DNA from: Glacieibacterium frigidum
GTDB taxonomy: Bacteria; Pseudomonadota; Alphaproteobacteria; Sphingomonadales; Sphingomonadaceae
Assembly: GCF_007097155.1 (NCBI RefSeq)
Contig: NZ_VJWA01000001.1
Coordinates: 1,707,501 to 1,771,500 of the forward strand
DNA: 64,000 nucleotides
Direction of reading: 5' to 3'
Within the stretch, counting starts at the first letter, position 1; each line of letters begins with the position of its first letter. Shown piece by piece: positions 20,434 to 28,711 of the stretch. The position numbers were made by a program, and so were the translations under genes. Below the pieces are notes generated by a model, which saw only the letters and a list, made by a program, of their open reading frames with translations, was not told where the DNA came from and did no database searches.

Positions 20434-23400
20434 TCACTCCGCCGGGAACGGTGCCGGGCGCGGCGCCGGCCGCTCGACATCGCCGCCATTGGTGAACCAG
20501 CGGCGCAGGCGCGGCGCGAGCCATTCCTCGACACCGATCGCCAGGCTGAAGCTGGCGGGCACGATAAGCAGCGTCAGTGCGGTCGAGACGATCAGCCCGC
20601 CGATCACGACGATGCCCATCGGCGAATTCCAGCTGCCGTCGCCCGACAGCGACAGCGCGATCGGCAGCATGCCCGCGACCATCGCGACGGTCGTCATGAC
20701 GATCGGCTGCACGCGCTTGTGCCCCGCCTCCATGATCGCCTCGAAGCGACCGGTGCCCTTGTCCATCTCCTCGATCGCGAAATCGACTAGCAGGATCGAG
20801 TTCTTGGCGACGATGCCGAGCAGCATCAGCAGCCCGATGAACACCGGGAGCGAGATGACGTTGCCCGTCAGGTGAAGCGCGATGGCGCCGCCGAGCGGGG
20901 CGAGCAGCAGCGACCCCATGTTGACGAAAGGCGGCAGCACCCGCTTGTACAGCAGCACCAGCACCGCGAACACCAGCAGCACGCCGGCGACGACCGCAAG
21001 GATGAAGTTGAGGAACAGCTCGGCTTGCCACTTCTGCTCGCCGAAGCGGACCTTCTCGACACCCTGCGGAAGCTTCGAGAGCGCCGGCAATGCGTCGATC
21101 TTCGGCTGCGCGTCACCGCTGACCAGACCGGGCGCCAGGTCGGCACCGATGACGACACGGCGCTGCTGATTGAAGCGGCGCAGTTCGGTCGCACCGGCGC
21201 CGAAGCTGATGTCCGCCACGACCTTGAGCGGCACCGACCCGCCGGATGCCGTCGGCACCGGCAGGTTCTCGATCGTGTCGAGCGTACGCCGCGATTCCTC
21301 GCCGAGCGCGACGCGGATCGGGATCTGGCGGTCCGACAGCGAGAACTTGGCGACGTTCTGGTCGATGTCCCCCAGCGTCGCGATGCGGATCGTCTGGCTG
21401 AGGGCGGCCGTCGTCACGCCGAGCTGCGCGGCGATGTCGAAGTTCGGCTTGATGGTGATCTCGGGGCGGCGGACGTCGCCCTCGATGCGCACCTGGCGCA
21501 ACTCGGGCAGCGCACGCATCTCGCGCACCGCACGGTTCGCCGTCTCCGCGAGGACCTCGGGATCGTCACCCGCAAGCACGATCGACATGTCACGGCCGAA
21601 CCCGCCGCCGCTCTGCGACTGGAAGGACACGCGCGCGTCGGGGATCGACTGCAGCTTCGGCGCGAATGCCCGCTCGAACTCGACGCTCGACGTCGGCCGG
21701 TTCTTGGCAAGCGTCAGAAACAGGTTGCTCTCGCTGCCGACGTTGATGTCGGCGAATGCCGCCTCGACGACCGGCGACCCCTTGACCATTGCGGCGACGC
21801 GATCGGCGACCGCCTCGGTCTGCGCCAGGGTCGTGCCCGGCGGCATCTCGATCTTGATCTGGCTATAGTCGGTGTCGATATTGGGCTGGAAGGTGACCGG
21901 CAGGGTCGCATAGCTGACCACGGTCGCGACCAATGCAAGCGCGCCGATGCCCATCGTCTTCCAGCGGTGGCGCAGGGTCCAGCGCAGCAGCTTCATGTAC
22001 TGATGGACCCACGCGCCCTCGCCATGTTCGGCCTGGCCGTGTGCCTTCAGGAAGAAGGCGGCGATCATCGGTGTGATCAGGCGCGCGACGGCGAGGCTGA
22101 GCAGCACCGAGACGACGACGGTGAAACCGAAGTTCTTGAAGAACTGGCCGGAGATGCCGGGCATCAGCCCAACCGGCAGGAACACCGCGACGATCGCCAT
22201 GGTCGTCGCGAACACCGCGAGACCGATCTCGTCGGCGGCATCCATCGACGCTTGATAGGCCGATTTGCCCATCCGCATATGCCGCACGATATTCTCGATC
22301 TCGACGATCGCATCGTCGACGAGCACGCCCGCGACGAGGCTCAGCGCCAGCAGGCTGAGCGTGTTCAGGGTAAACCCCATCAGGTCCATCAGCCAGAACG
22401 CCGGGATCGCCGACAGCGGGATCGCCAGCGCGGAGATCAGCGTCGCGCGCCAGTCGCGCAGGAACAGGAACACGACGATGACCGCGAGCACCGCGCCCTC
22501 GACCATCGCCTCGATCGCGGCCTTGTACTGACCCTTGGTGTAATCGACCGTGGTGAACAGCTGCGTGAACTTGACCTTGGGGTTCTCCTTGGCAAGCTCG
22601 GCCATCTCCTTCATCGCGGCGTCATAGACCTCGACGTCCGACGCGCCCTTCGCCTTCTCGACGGCGAAGCTCAGCACCTGGCGGCCGTTCATCTTGGCGA
22701 TGCTGCGCTGCTCGGCGTAGCTGTCGCGCACCGTGGCGATGTCCGAGAGGCGGATCGTGCGGCCGCCGCCGGTCGAGATCTGGGTCTCGCCGAGGCCGTA
22801 GGCATTGCTGGCATTGCCCAGCACGCGCACCGCCTGCTCGGAGCCCGCGATCTCGGTCCGGCCGCCGGCGGCGTTCAAATTGACTTGGCGGAGCTGGGCG
22901 TTGACCTGGCTCGCCGTCAGTCCGTACGACTGGAGGCGCACGGGGTCGAGGACGACGCGGATCTCCCGGCTGACACCGCCCGAACGGCGCACGCCGGCCA
23001 TGCCGGGCAGCGACAACAGGCGCTTGGCGACGGTGTTGTCGACGTACCAGCTGAGCTCTTCGAGCGTCATGTCGACCGCTTCGACCGACATATAGGCGAT
23101 CGGCCCGCCCGAAAAATCGACGCGAACGACTTGGGGCTCAAGGATGCCGTCGGGCAGCTGGCTGCGGATGTTGGCGACCGCATCGCGCACGTCGGTGACG
23201 CCGCGGTCGACCGGCGTGCCGATCGCGAACTGGACGTTGGTCCGCGACTGGCCCTCGCTGACGTAGCTGCTGATCTCGTCGACGCCGTTGATGCCGCGCA
23301 CCGCGGCCTCGATACGCTGGGTGACCTGGGTCTCGAGCTCGCTTGGCGCGGCGCCGGGCTGCGCGACGATCACGGTGGCGGCGGGAAAGTCGATCTCCGG

Positions 23401-23514
23401 CTGGCCGTTGACGTCCATCGTCATGAAGCTGACGATGCCCGCCAGCGTCAGCATGACGAACAGAACGATCGGTACGATCGGGTTCTTGATCGCCCAGCTG
23501 GAGATGTTGCGCAT
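20434..23514 (-). CDS. RND multidrug efflux permease
   Basis: 1026 residues, the usual length of HAE1-type resistance-nodulation-division pumps (AcrB/MdtB group). The first helix is [18 protein letters not shown], the helix-4 proton relay is [17 protein letters not shown] with Asp-Asp, and the repeat of the fold starts near residue 520. Late motifs include [14 protein letters not shown]. It exports hydrophobic compounds from inner membrane and periplasm using the proton gradient, together with the adaptor encoded just upstream (16-base gap). No outer-membrane factor gene is in the window. Confidence 0.95.
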   Translation of the reverse strand: MRNISSWAIKNPIVPIVLFVMLTLAGIVSFMTMDVNGQPEIDFPAATVIVAQPGAAPSELETQVTQRIEAAVRGINGVDEISSYVSEGQSRTNVQFAIGTPVDRGVTDVRDAVANIRSQLPDGILEPQVVRVDFSGGPIAYMSVEAVDMTLEELSWYVDNTVAKRLLSLPGMAGVRRSGGVSREIRVVLDPVRLQSYGLTASQVNAQLRQVNLNAAGGRTEIAGSEQAVRVLGNASNAYGLGETQISTGGGRTIRLSDIATVRDSYAEQRSIAKMNGRQVLSFAVEKAKGASDVEVYDAAMKEMAELAKENPKVKFTQLFTTVDYTKGQYKAAIEAMVEGAVLAVIVVFLFLRDWRATLISALAIPLSAIPAFWLMDLMGFTLNTLSLLALSLVAGVLVDDAIVEIENIVRHMRMGKSAYQASMDAADEIGLAVFATTMAIVAVFLPVGLMPGISGQFFKNFGFTVVVSVLLSLAVARLITPMIAAFFLKAHGQAEHGEGAWVHQYMKLLRWTLRHRWKTMGIGALALVATVVSYATLPVTFQPNIDTDYSQIKIEMPPGTTLAQTEAVADRVAAMVKGSPVVEAAFADINVGSESNLFLTLAKNRPTSSVEFERAFAPKLQSIPDARVSFQSQSGGGFGRDMSIVLAGDDPEVLAETANRAVREMRALPELRQVRIEGDVRRPEITIKPNFDIAAQLGVTTAALSQTIRIATLGDIDQNVAKFSLSDRQIPIRVALGEESRRTLDTIENLPVPTASGGSVPLKVVADISFGAGATELRRFNQQRRVVIGADLAPGLVSGDAQPKIDALPALSKLPQGVEKVRFGEQKWQAELFLNFILAVVAGVLLVFAVLVLLYKRVLPPFVNMGSLLLAPLGGAIALHLTGNVISLPVFIGLLMLLGIVAKNSILLVDFAIEEMDKGTGRFEAIMEAGHKRVQPIVMTTVAMVAGMLPIALSLSGDGSWNSPMGIVVIGGLIVSTALTLLIVPASFSLAIGVEEWLAPRLRRWFTNGGDVERPAPRPAPFPAE

Positions 23515-23530
23515 GGTCTAAGCTCCAGCC

Positions 23531-24706
23531 TTAGCGGGCACGGGCGGCTGCGACGGGAACCACCTTCTCGCCGGGCTTCAGGAAGGCACCGGCGCTGACC
23601 ACGACCTTCTCGTTTCCGCTCAACCCGCGCGTGATGCCGACGCCGGTGTCGCTGACCCGACCCTGGACGATCGGGCGGCGCGCAACGGTGTTGTCGGCAT
23701 TGACGACATAGACATAGCTGCCCTCGCCGTCGACCTGGATCGCGGACTGCGGCAATAGCGGCTGCGTCGTCTCACCCGCCGCGATCGAGGCGTTGGCGAA
23801 GGCGCCGACGCGCAGGCCCGGCGAATAGGCGAGCGCGATGCGCGCGATGCCCTGGCGGCTGGCGACGTCGATGACCGGGTCGAGCAGCCAGATGCGGCCG
23901 CGATAGTCGGTCGTCGACCCGACCGGGCGCACCGACGCGGGCAACCCGGTCTTCAGCCGCGCCATGTCCTGTTCGGCGACCTGGGCACGCATTTCGAGAA
24001 CCCCACCCTCGGCGATGCGGAACAGCGGGGCACCGCCGGCGCCGACGACCTGGCCGGCCTCGACGCTGCGCGCCAGCACCAGCCCCGCCGCCGGAGCGCG
24101 GACATCGAGGCGCGCGACCCGTGCCTGCATCTCGCCCAGCTGCGCCTGCGCGACGCTGACGCGCGCCAGATTGGCGTCGCGCGTCGCCGTCTTGCGGTCG
24201 ATGTCGGCCTTGGAGATGAAACCCTTCGAAACCAGCTTGGCGGCGCGGTCGAGCTCGGCCTGCGCCAGCGCGGCGTCGGCCCGGGCGGTGCGGATACCCG
24301 CCGCCATCGCGGCGACCTGCTGGACCTGCACGCTGCGATCGATGCTGGCGAGGACCTGCCCCCGGCGCACGAACTGCCCGGCATCGACGAGCACGCGCGT
24401 CACCAGCCCGCCCTCGCCCTGTACGCCGACCGGCATGTCGCGGCGTGCCGCGATCGACCCCGTAACGCGGACTTCGTCGGCGACGGCACTGGCGCCCGGC
24501 ACGACGACGGTGACCTGCGGCAGCTTGGGCGCCTCCGCGACCGGCGGCTTGGCGCGGCCGAACAAAGCCCAGGTCGCGACCAGCGCAGCGATGATCACCA
24601 GGGCCACGATCAGCCACAGCCGCGACCGCCGCGGCGACGCCCCGTCACGCGCGCCCAGCTCGTAGGGCGTCGCATGCTCGGGTGAAATCGGCGTCTGCAT
24701 GTTCAT
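23531..24706 (-). CDS. RND efflux periplasmic adaptor (membrane fusion protein)
   Basis: 391 residues. A cytoplasmic N-terminus of about 28 residues precedes one membrane anchor (LWLIVALVIIAALVATWALF). Then come the lipoyl half-motif VQGEGGLVTRVLVDAGQFVRRGQVLA, a helical hairpin (about 125-190), the second lipoyl half LDVRAPAAGLVL, and the beta-barrel and membrane-proximal domains. It links the downstream RND permease to an outer-membrane channel. First gene of the operon; a promoter with an overlapping palindromic operator lies 30-58 bases upstream. Confidence 0.93.
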   Translation of the reverse strand: MNMQTPISPEHATPYELGARDGASPRRSRLWLIVALVIIAALVATWALFGRAKPPVAEAPKLPQVTVVVPGASAVADEVRVTGSIAARRDMPVGVQGEGGLVTRVLVDAGQFVRRGQVLASIDRSVQVQQVAAMAAGIRTARADAALAQAELDRAAKLVSKGFISKADIDRKTATRDANLARVSVAQAQLGEMQARVARLDVRAPAAGLVLARSVEAGQVVGAGGAPLFRIAEGGVLEMRAQVAEQDMARLKTGLPASVRPVGSTTDYRGRIWLLDPVIDVASRQGIARIALAYSPGLRVGAFANASIAAGETTQPLLPQSAIQVDGEGSYVYVVNADNTVARRPIVQGRVSDTGVGITRGLSGNEKVVVSAGAFLKPGEKVVPVAAARAR

Positions 24707-24734
24707 TACGTCGCCCGCTCAGATTGAATGCGGC

Positions 24735-24764
24735 TGTATTACACACGTAATGCACTGCTCGCAA
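24735..24764 (-). promoter_or_regulatory. efflux operon promoter with overlapping palindromic operator
   Basis: On the minus strand TTGCGA and TAATAC are separated by exactly 17 bases, a good housekeeping-type promoter whose -10 box ends 29 bases before the adaptor ATG. The palindrome TGNATTAC-N4-GTAATNCA (24735-24754) covers the spacer and -10 box, where a TetR- or MarR-type repressor would block transcription. No cognate regulator gene is adjacent. Confidence 0.75.
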
Positions 24765-24814
24765 GCGCGGTATAGCGTGAATATGGCGATTTGCGAAGCC
24801 GCGCGAACGTCTCC

Positions 24815-24839
24815 GGAACGTTTGATGACGATAGCGGTT
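24815..24839 (+). promoter_or_regulatory. EcfG-like stress promoter of the GlsB-family gene
   Basis: GGAAC followed by 16 bases and GGTT, 32 bases before the ATG at 24872. The general stress sigma factor of alphaproteobacteria reads GGAAC-N16-CGTT, so the match is perfect at -35 and one base off at -10. The downstream product belongs to a stress-response family, which fits. Confidence 0.6.
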
Positions 24840-24871
24840 AAGCCGCCACACCGACCAACAAGGGTTCTCAC

Positions 24872-25129
24872 ATGCTAAGTCTTCTCTGGGCTGCAATCAT
24901 CGGCCTCATCGCCGGAGCCATCGCCAAGTTCATCATGCCAGGCCGCGATCCGGGCGGCATTTTCGTCACGATGCTGATCGGCGTCGCGGGTGCACTGCTG
25001 ATGTCGTTCATCGGTCGCCAGCTCGGCTGGTACGCCGACGGCGAAGGTGCCGGCTTCATCATGGCGATCGTCGGCGCGATCATCCTGCTGGCGCTGTACC
25101 GCCTGATCAACAAGAACCGCACCGTCTAA
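24872..25129 (+). CDS. GlsB/YeaQ/YmgE-family stress-response membrane protein
   Basis: 85 residues with three membrane segments. Family hallmarks are an N-terminal GLIAGAIAKFIMPGRDPGG, a Gly-rich second helix (MLIGVAGALLMSFIGR) and the C-terminal IVGAIILLALYRL. These inner-membrane proteins are induced by stress in many bacteria; the old name transglycosylase-associated protein is not backed by an activity. The gene stands alone between an EcfG-like promoter and a rho-independent terminator. Confidence 0.92.
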   Translation: MLSLLWAAIIGLIAGAIAKFIMPGRDPGGIFVTMLIGVAGALLMSFIGRQLGWYADGEGAGFIMAIVGAIILLALYRLINKNRTV

Positions 25130-25159
25130 TCACGCGCGGCTCTTTCGAAGAACGGATGA

Positions 25160-25190
25160 CGGCGGGAGGGCAACCTCCCGCCGTTGTTCA
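25160..25190 (+). terminator. rho-independent terminator after the GlsB-family gene
   Basis: A perfect ten-base stem CGGCGGGAGG / CCTCCCGCCG with loop GCAA, followed by TTGTTCATT. The T-tract is interrupted but the stem is strong. Confidence 0.8.
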
Positions 25191-25241
25191 TTCTGCGTGC
25201 ACGCTGTGCTGTGCAACCAGGGGCGTAACGAGGAGATGCCC

Positions 25242-25940
25242 ATGTTCCGACTGCCTGTTCTGTTTGCCGCCCCGCTGATCGCTCTGCCCGCCGCCGCGCA
25301 GGTCGTGCTGACCGCTCCGGTCCCGACGCTGACCCTGTCCGCCGAGGGCCGCTCGCTGCGTACCCCCGACCTCGCCGAGATGAGCGGCGGCGTCGTGACC
25401 ACCGCCCCGACAGCGCAGGGTGCGATGACCGAAAATGCGACCAAGATGACCGCGGTCGTCGCCGCGATCCGCCGCGCCGGGATCGCCGAGCGCGACATCC
25501 AGACCGCAGGCATCAGCCTGCAGCCCCAGTATCGCTACGACCAGAACCAGCCGCCCGTGCTGACCGGTTACCAGGCGAGCAACACCGTGACGCTGCGGCT
25601 GCGCAAGCTGGCCGATGTCGGTCGCCTGCTCGACACCCTCGTGTCGGTCGGCGCGAACCAGCTCAACGGCCCCAACTTCCGCGTCGACAATGATGCCGCC
25701 GCGCTCGACGAGGCACGGCTGCAGGCGGTCGCGACGGTTAAGGCGCGCGCCGACCTCTACGCCAAGGCGACCGGCGTGAAGATCAAGCGCGTCCTGAGCA
25801 TCACCGAGCAGCAGGGCTACGAAGGCCGCCCCCAGCCGATGATGGCGATGCGCGCCAAGATGGAGGCCGACACCCCCGTCGCCCCCGGCGAGGTCACGCT
25901 GTCGGTAACGGTGACGATGAGCTTCGAGGTGGAGCCGTAA
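25242..25940 (+). CDS. SIMPL domain (DUF541) periplasmic protein
   Basis: 232 residues from the ATG at 25242, six bases after a GAGGAG site; an ATG six bases earlier is too close to that site. Signal peptide MFRLPVLFAAPLIALPAAAQ. The DUF541 core is seen in TLTLSAEGRSLRTPDLAEM, the helix ATKMTAVVAAIRRAGIAERDIQTAGISLQPQY divided by conserved residues, GYQASNTVTLRLR and KARADLYAKATGVK. SIMPL proteins are periplasmic and linked to oxidative stress in some bacteria; the role here is unknown. Converges on the SDR gene with one base between stops. Confidence 0.9.
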   Translation: MFRLPVLFAAPLIALPAAAQVVLTAPVPTLTLSAEGRSLRTPDLAEMSGGVVTTAPTAQGAMTENATKMTAVVAAIRRAGIAERDIQTAGISLQPQYRYDQNQPPVLTGYQASNTVTLRLRKLADVGRLLDTLVSVGANQLNGPNFRVDNDAAALDEARLQAVATVKARADLYAKATGVKIKRVLSITEQQGYEGRPQPMMAMRAKMEADTPVAPGEVTLSVTVTMSFEVEP

Positions 25941-25941
25941 C

Positions 25942-26715
25942 TCAAACCACCGTCGCGCCGCCGTCGATGACGAAGCACTGCCCCGTCGCGAAGCCGCCCG
26001 CCTTGCTGGCGAGCAGCACCGCCATGCCGGCGATCTCGTCGGGAATGCCGACGCGGCGGAGCGGCGTGCCGCCGAGGGCAGCGTCGATGATCGCGGGCGT
26101 CTCGATCAGCACCTTGGCGAAATCGGTGCGGATGAGGCCCGGCGCGATGCAGTTCACGCGTACGTTGTCGGGCCCATATTCGGCCGCGAGGTTGCGCGCG
26201 AGCTGCATGTCCGCGGCCTTCGAGATGCCGTATGCGCCGATCACCGTCGACGCCTTCAGTCCAGCGACCGACGAGATGATCGTCACGCTGCCGCCCTTGC
26301 GCGCCCGCATCGCCGGCACGACCATCGAGATCAGCCAGTGATTGCTGATGATGTTGTTCTGCAGGACCTTGCCGAACTGTTCGTCGCTGATCCCGGCCGA
26401 CGGTCCGAAATAGGGGTTCGACGCGGCGTTGCAGACCAGCGCGTCGATCTGGCCGAAGCGCTCGACCGTGCCGTCGACGAGGCGCTGCAGCCCCTCGCGG
26501 TCGGCGATGTTGGCGGGGATCGCGACCGCCGCCTCGCGGCCGACCGCGGCGTTGATCTCGGCGACTGCGGCGTCGCAGACATCGGCCTTGCGGCTGCTGA
26601 CCACGACATTGGCACCGTGCTCGGCCATGCGGTGGGCGATTGCCTTGCCGATGCCGCGCGACGAGCCGGTGATCAGCGCGGTCTGGCCAGTAAGGTCGAA
26701 AAGTTCAGGGATCAT
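25942..26715 (-). CDS. short-chain dehydrogenase/reductase
   Basis: 257 residues, classical SDR. Cofactor loop TGSSRGIGKA near residue 16 with Arg-Lys after beta 2 (SSRKAD), which points to NADP preference; NAAS at about 96, the catalytic Ser in IISSVAG, and Tyr-Lys in YGISKAA. The C-terminus GGFATGQCFVIDGGATVV is typical. Probably oxidises or reduces a hydroxyl/keto group of a lipid or sugar; the substrate is not apparent. Two micro-ORFs precede it on the same strand, the nearer ending 30 bases upstream. Confidence 0.92.
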   Translation of the reverse strand: MIPELFDLTGQTALITGSSRGIGKAIAHRMAEHGANVVVSSRKADVCDAAVAEINAAVGREAAVAIPANIADREGLQRLVDGTVERFGQIDALVCNAASNPYFGPSAGISDEQFGKVLQNNIISNHWLISMVVPAMRARKGGSVTIISSVAGLKASTVIGAYGISKAADMQLARNLAAEYGPDNVRVNCIAPGLIRTDFAKVLIETPAIIDAALGGTPLRRVGIPDEIAGMAVLLASKAGGFATGQCFVIDGGATVV

Positions 26716-26745
26716 CGCAGCTTCCTCAAAATGGACGCGGCAACC

Positions 26746-26835
26746 CTAATCGTGACGGTCCGGCTGCGGCAAGCCCGCCACATGCGGCGCATAATCGAAG
26801 GGCCGCCGCGGCTTCCACCACGACGGCCCTTCCAT
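26746..26835 (-). CDS. candidate 29-residue micro-ORF in the SDR leader
   Basis: Begins ATG and reads MEGPSWWKPRRPFDYAPHVA then GLPQPDRHD before TAG. The aromatic, Pro- and Arg-rich sequence looks protein-like rather than random. It has no Shine-Dalgarno of its own; the small hairpin CCGGT-TCCTG-ACCGG lies directly before the ATG. It is in the same frame as the 21-residue ORF upstream, separated by TAA and TGA stops. Translation is unproven. Confidence 0.45.
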   Translation of the reverse strand: MEGPSWWKPRRPFDYAPHVAGLPQPDRHD

Positions 26836-26862
26836 TGCCGGTCAGGAACCGGAAGTGAGGCG

Positions 26863-26928
26863 TTACAGCGCGACCACCTCGTACCCGCGCGTCGCAAAAC
26901 CAGTTCCCGACTTGGAGCAATGAGACAC
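26863..26928 (-). CDS. candidate 21-residue micro-ORF with very strong ribosome site
   Basis: Reads from GTG as MSHCSKSGTGFATRGYEVVA plus a final Leu. The upstream AAGGAGGTGGTCC pairs with 12 of 13 bases of the 16S rRNA 3' tail (GGATCACCTCCTT complement), seven bases before the GTG, far stronger than any other ribosome site seen in the window. It lies 60 bases from the divergent MOSC gene and heads the SDR transcript. Function unknown; could be a small protein or a leader controlling the downstream genes. Confidence 0.5.
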   Translation of the reverse strand: MSHCSKSGTGFATRGYEVVAL

Positions 26929-26984
26929 TGGACCACCTCCTTCCGTTTAGTTGAACACCGACGCCAATGTCGGATCACTGACTC

Positions 26985-27656
26985 GTGAATGCAAGCCCGG
27001 TTTTCGTCACCGCAGTGCATGTCGGGAAAATTGCGCCGCTGGGGCCACAGGGCACGCCTTCGGGCTTTCGAAAGACCGCGGTCGACCATCCGGTCATAGC
27101 GCGTACGCTGGGCCTGACCGGCGATGCGCAGGCCGACCTCAACGTCCACGGCGGACCCGACAAGGCGGTTTATGGCTATCCGCTGTCGCGCTATCCGGCG
27201 TGGGCAGCCGAGTTTCCGCACCTCGCCGACCGGCTGGTCGCGGGATCGATGGGCGAGAATCTGGCGGTCGAGGGCATCGACGAGGACGCCGTCCATATCG
27301 GCGACCGGATCCGCGTCGGCGGCGCGCTATTGCAGGTCACCCAGCCGCGCCTGCCGTGCTTCAAGCTGGGGCTGGCGTTCGACGAGCCGCGACTGATCCG
27401 CGCCATGACGCGCAACGGCTTCTGCGGCTGGTACTACCGCGTCGTCGAGAGCGGCGCGATCGGCGCCGGCGACGCGCATTCGCTCGTCGAGCGGCCCAAC
27501 CCCGACTGGTCGGTGGCGCGCTTTGCCGGGATCATCGCGGCGCGCGCGATGGGAGCCGAGGTGCTGCGCGAGATCGTCGCTATGGAAGGACTGGCGGAGA
27601 ACTGGCAGGCACGCGCCTTGCGTCAACTGGCGGCACTCCGGCACGACGCGCCCTGA
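26985..27656 (+). CDS. MOSC domain protein (YiiM-like)
   Basis: 223 residues from a GTG. The MOSC beta-barrel is recognisable: LNVHGGPDKAVYGYP, GSMGENLAVEGI, IGDRIRVGGALLQVTQPRLPCFKLG with the conserved Cys, and a C-terminal three-helix part as in YiiM. Such proteins are thought to bind molybdenum cofactor and reduce N-hydroxylated compounds such as 6-hydroxylaminopurine. The last 77 bases overlap, on the opposite strand, the 3' end of the flippase gene. Confidence 0.88.
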   Translation: MNASPVFVTAVHVGKIAPLGPQGTPSGFRKTAVDHPVIARTLGLTGDAQADLNVHGGPDKAVYGYPLSRYPAWAAEFPHLADRLVAGSMGENLAVEGIDEDAVHIGDRIRVGGALLQVTQPRLPCFKLGLAFDEPRLIRAMTRNGFCGWYYRVVESGAIGAGDAHSLVERPNPDWSVARFAGIIAARAMGAEVLREIVAMEGLAENWQARALRQLAALRHDAP

Positions 27657-28584
27657 GCGCCACCCACTCGGTCCAGCCGATGACGAGCAGCCCGAGCAGG
27701 AACGGAATGTAGGTGTAGATCACCCGGAACAGCACCAGCGCGGCGAGCACGCCCGCCTTGTCGACCAGCGGCAGCAGCGCGACGATGACCAGTTCGAACA
27801 CCCCCAGCCCGCCCGGCGCATGGCTGAGCGCGCCGACGACCATCGCGACCGCATAGATGGTCAACACGGTGAGCAGCCCCGGCGTACCGATCTCGGGCAG
27901 CAGCAGGTAGAGCGCACCACCCGCGAAGGCGAGATCGACCGCACCGACGGCGATCTGCGCCAGCGTCGCGCGGCCGCTCGGCAGATAAAAGGTGTACTTC
28001 CAGATCTTGAGTGGCTTCCGCCACACGAACGCCAGAACGGTATAGGCGACGGTCGCCGCGACCAGGATGACACCCGCCCAGCGCTCGGCCTGCGGCGCGA
28101 TGCCCTTGAACGCCGCCGCCAGATCAGGTGCCAGCAGCAGGCCCACGCCGGCCACCGCGATGATGCCCAGCCAGAAGGTCCAGCCGCACAGCGCGATGAT
28201 CATCGCGACGTCGAGCGGCCGCACCCCGACGCGGGTGTACATGCGGTAGCGCACCGTGCCGCCGGTCAGCACGGTCAGGCCCAGCGTGTGCGACATGGTG
28301 AAGCTGCCGAACGATGCCGCCGCCATCGTCCCCCACGACGGCCGGTAGCCGAGGTGGGTCAGCGCCAGCCAGTCGTAGAAGACCAGCACGACATAGGAGG
28401 CTGCCGCCGACAGCGCCGCGAGGATCAGCAGGTGCGTCGGCGTCGCGGCGATGTCGGCCTTGATCTCCTCGATCGTCACCTGGCCAGCGATCAGGGTGAT
28501 GCCCCAGATCGCAAGTCCCAGTACGACGAGCCCGAGCACGGCCCAAATCCACTGACCGACATTACTCTTCAGCTTGGATTCCAC
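27580..28584 (-). CDS. YbhN-type lysylphosphatidylglycerol synthase transmembrane protein
   Basis: 334 residues with eight or so membrane segments. Family features are the N-terminal helix, FGSFTMSHTLGLTVLTGG TVRYRMY region and the conserved ALSHAPGGLGVFE near residue 258 (the G-x-x-P-G-G-x-G-x-x-E hallmark of the MprF flippase-like domain). It lacks the cytoplasmic synthase domain, so it is likely a lipid flippase or transporter rather than an aminoacyl transferase. It precedes the tRNA gene's far side; its C-terminal 25 codons overlap the MOSC gene in antisense. Confidence 0.85.
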   Translation of the reverse strand: MESKLKSNVGQWIWAVLGLVVLGLAIWGITLIAGQVTIEEIKADIAATPTHLLILAALSAAASYVVLVFYDWLALTHLGYRPSWGTMAAASFGSFTMSHTLGLTVLTGGTVRYRMYTRVGVRPLDVAMIIALCGWTFWLGIIAVAGVGLLLAPDLAAAFKGIAPQAERWAGVILVAATVAYTVLAFVWRKPLKIWKYTFYLPSGRATLAQIAVGAVDLAFAGGALYLLLPEIGTPGLLTVLTIYAVAMVVGALSHAPGGLGVFELVIVALLPLVDKAGVLAALVLFRVIYTYIPFLLGLLVIGWTEWVALRARRAGVPPVDARRVPASSPPVLP

Positions 28585-28605
28585 ACCCGCTCCTCAATGC
28601 CGCGG

Positions 28606-28677
28606 TGGGCCGGGCAGGATTCGAACCCGCAACCGAGCCGTTATGAGCAGCCTGCTCTACCATTGAGCTACCAGCCC
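28606..28677 (-). tRNA. tRNA with CAT anticodon, probably elongator Met
   Basis: A complete cloverleaf: acceptor GGGCTGG / CCGGCCC (one G-T), D arm GCTC / GAGC with short loop, anticodon stem GGCTG / CGGCT with loop CTCATAA (anticodon CAT), T arm GCGGG-TTCGAAT-CCTGC, discriminator A. No CCA is encoded; the next bases are CCG. CAT could also be a lysidine-modified tRNA-Ile2; the weak anticodon stem with two wobble pairs does not decide it. Confidence 0.88.
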
Positions 28678-28711
28678 CATCCGGGCGATGCGAGGCCTAG
28701 CTTGCGACAGC

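Noticed and set aside
24645-24896. 83-codon frame across the efflux promoter region
   Set aside because: It overlaps the promoter, the operator and the start of the GlsB gene, and has no domain or ribosome site.
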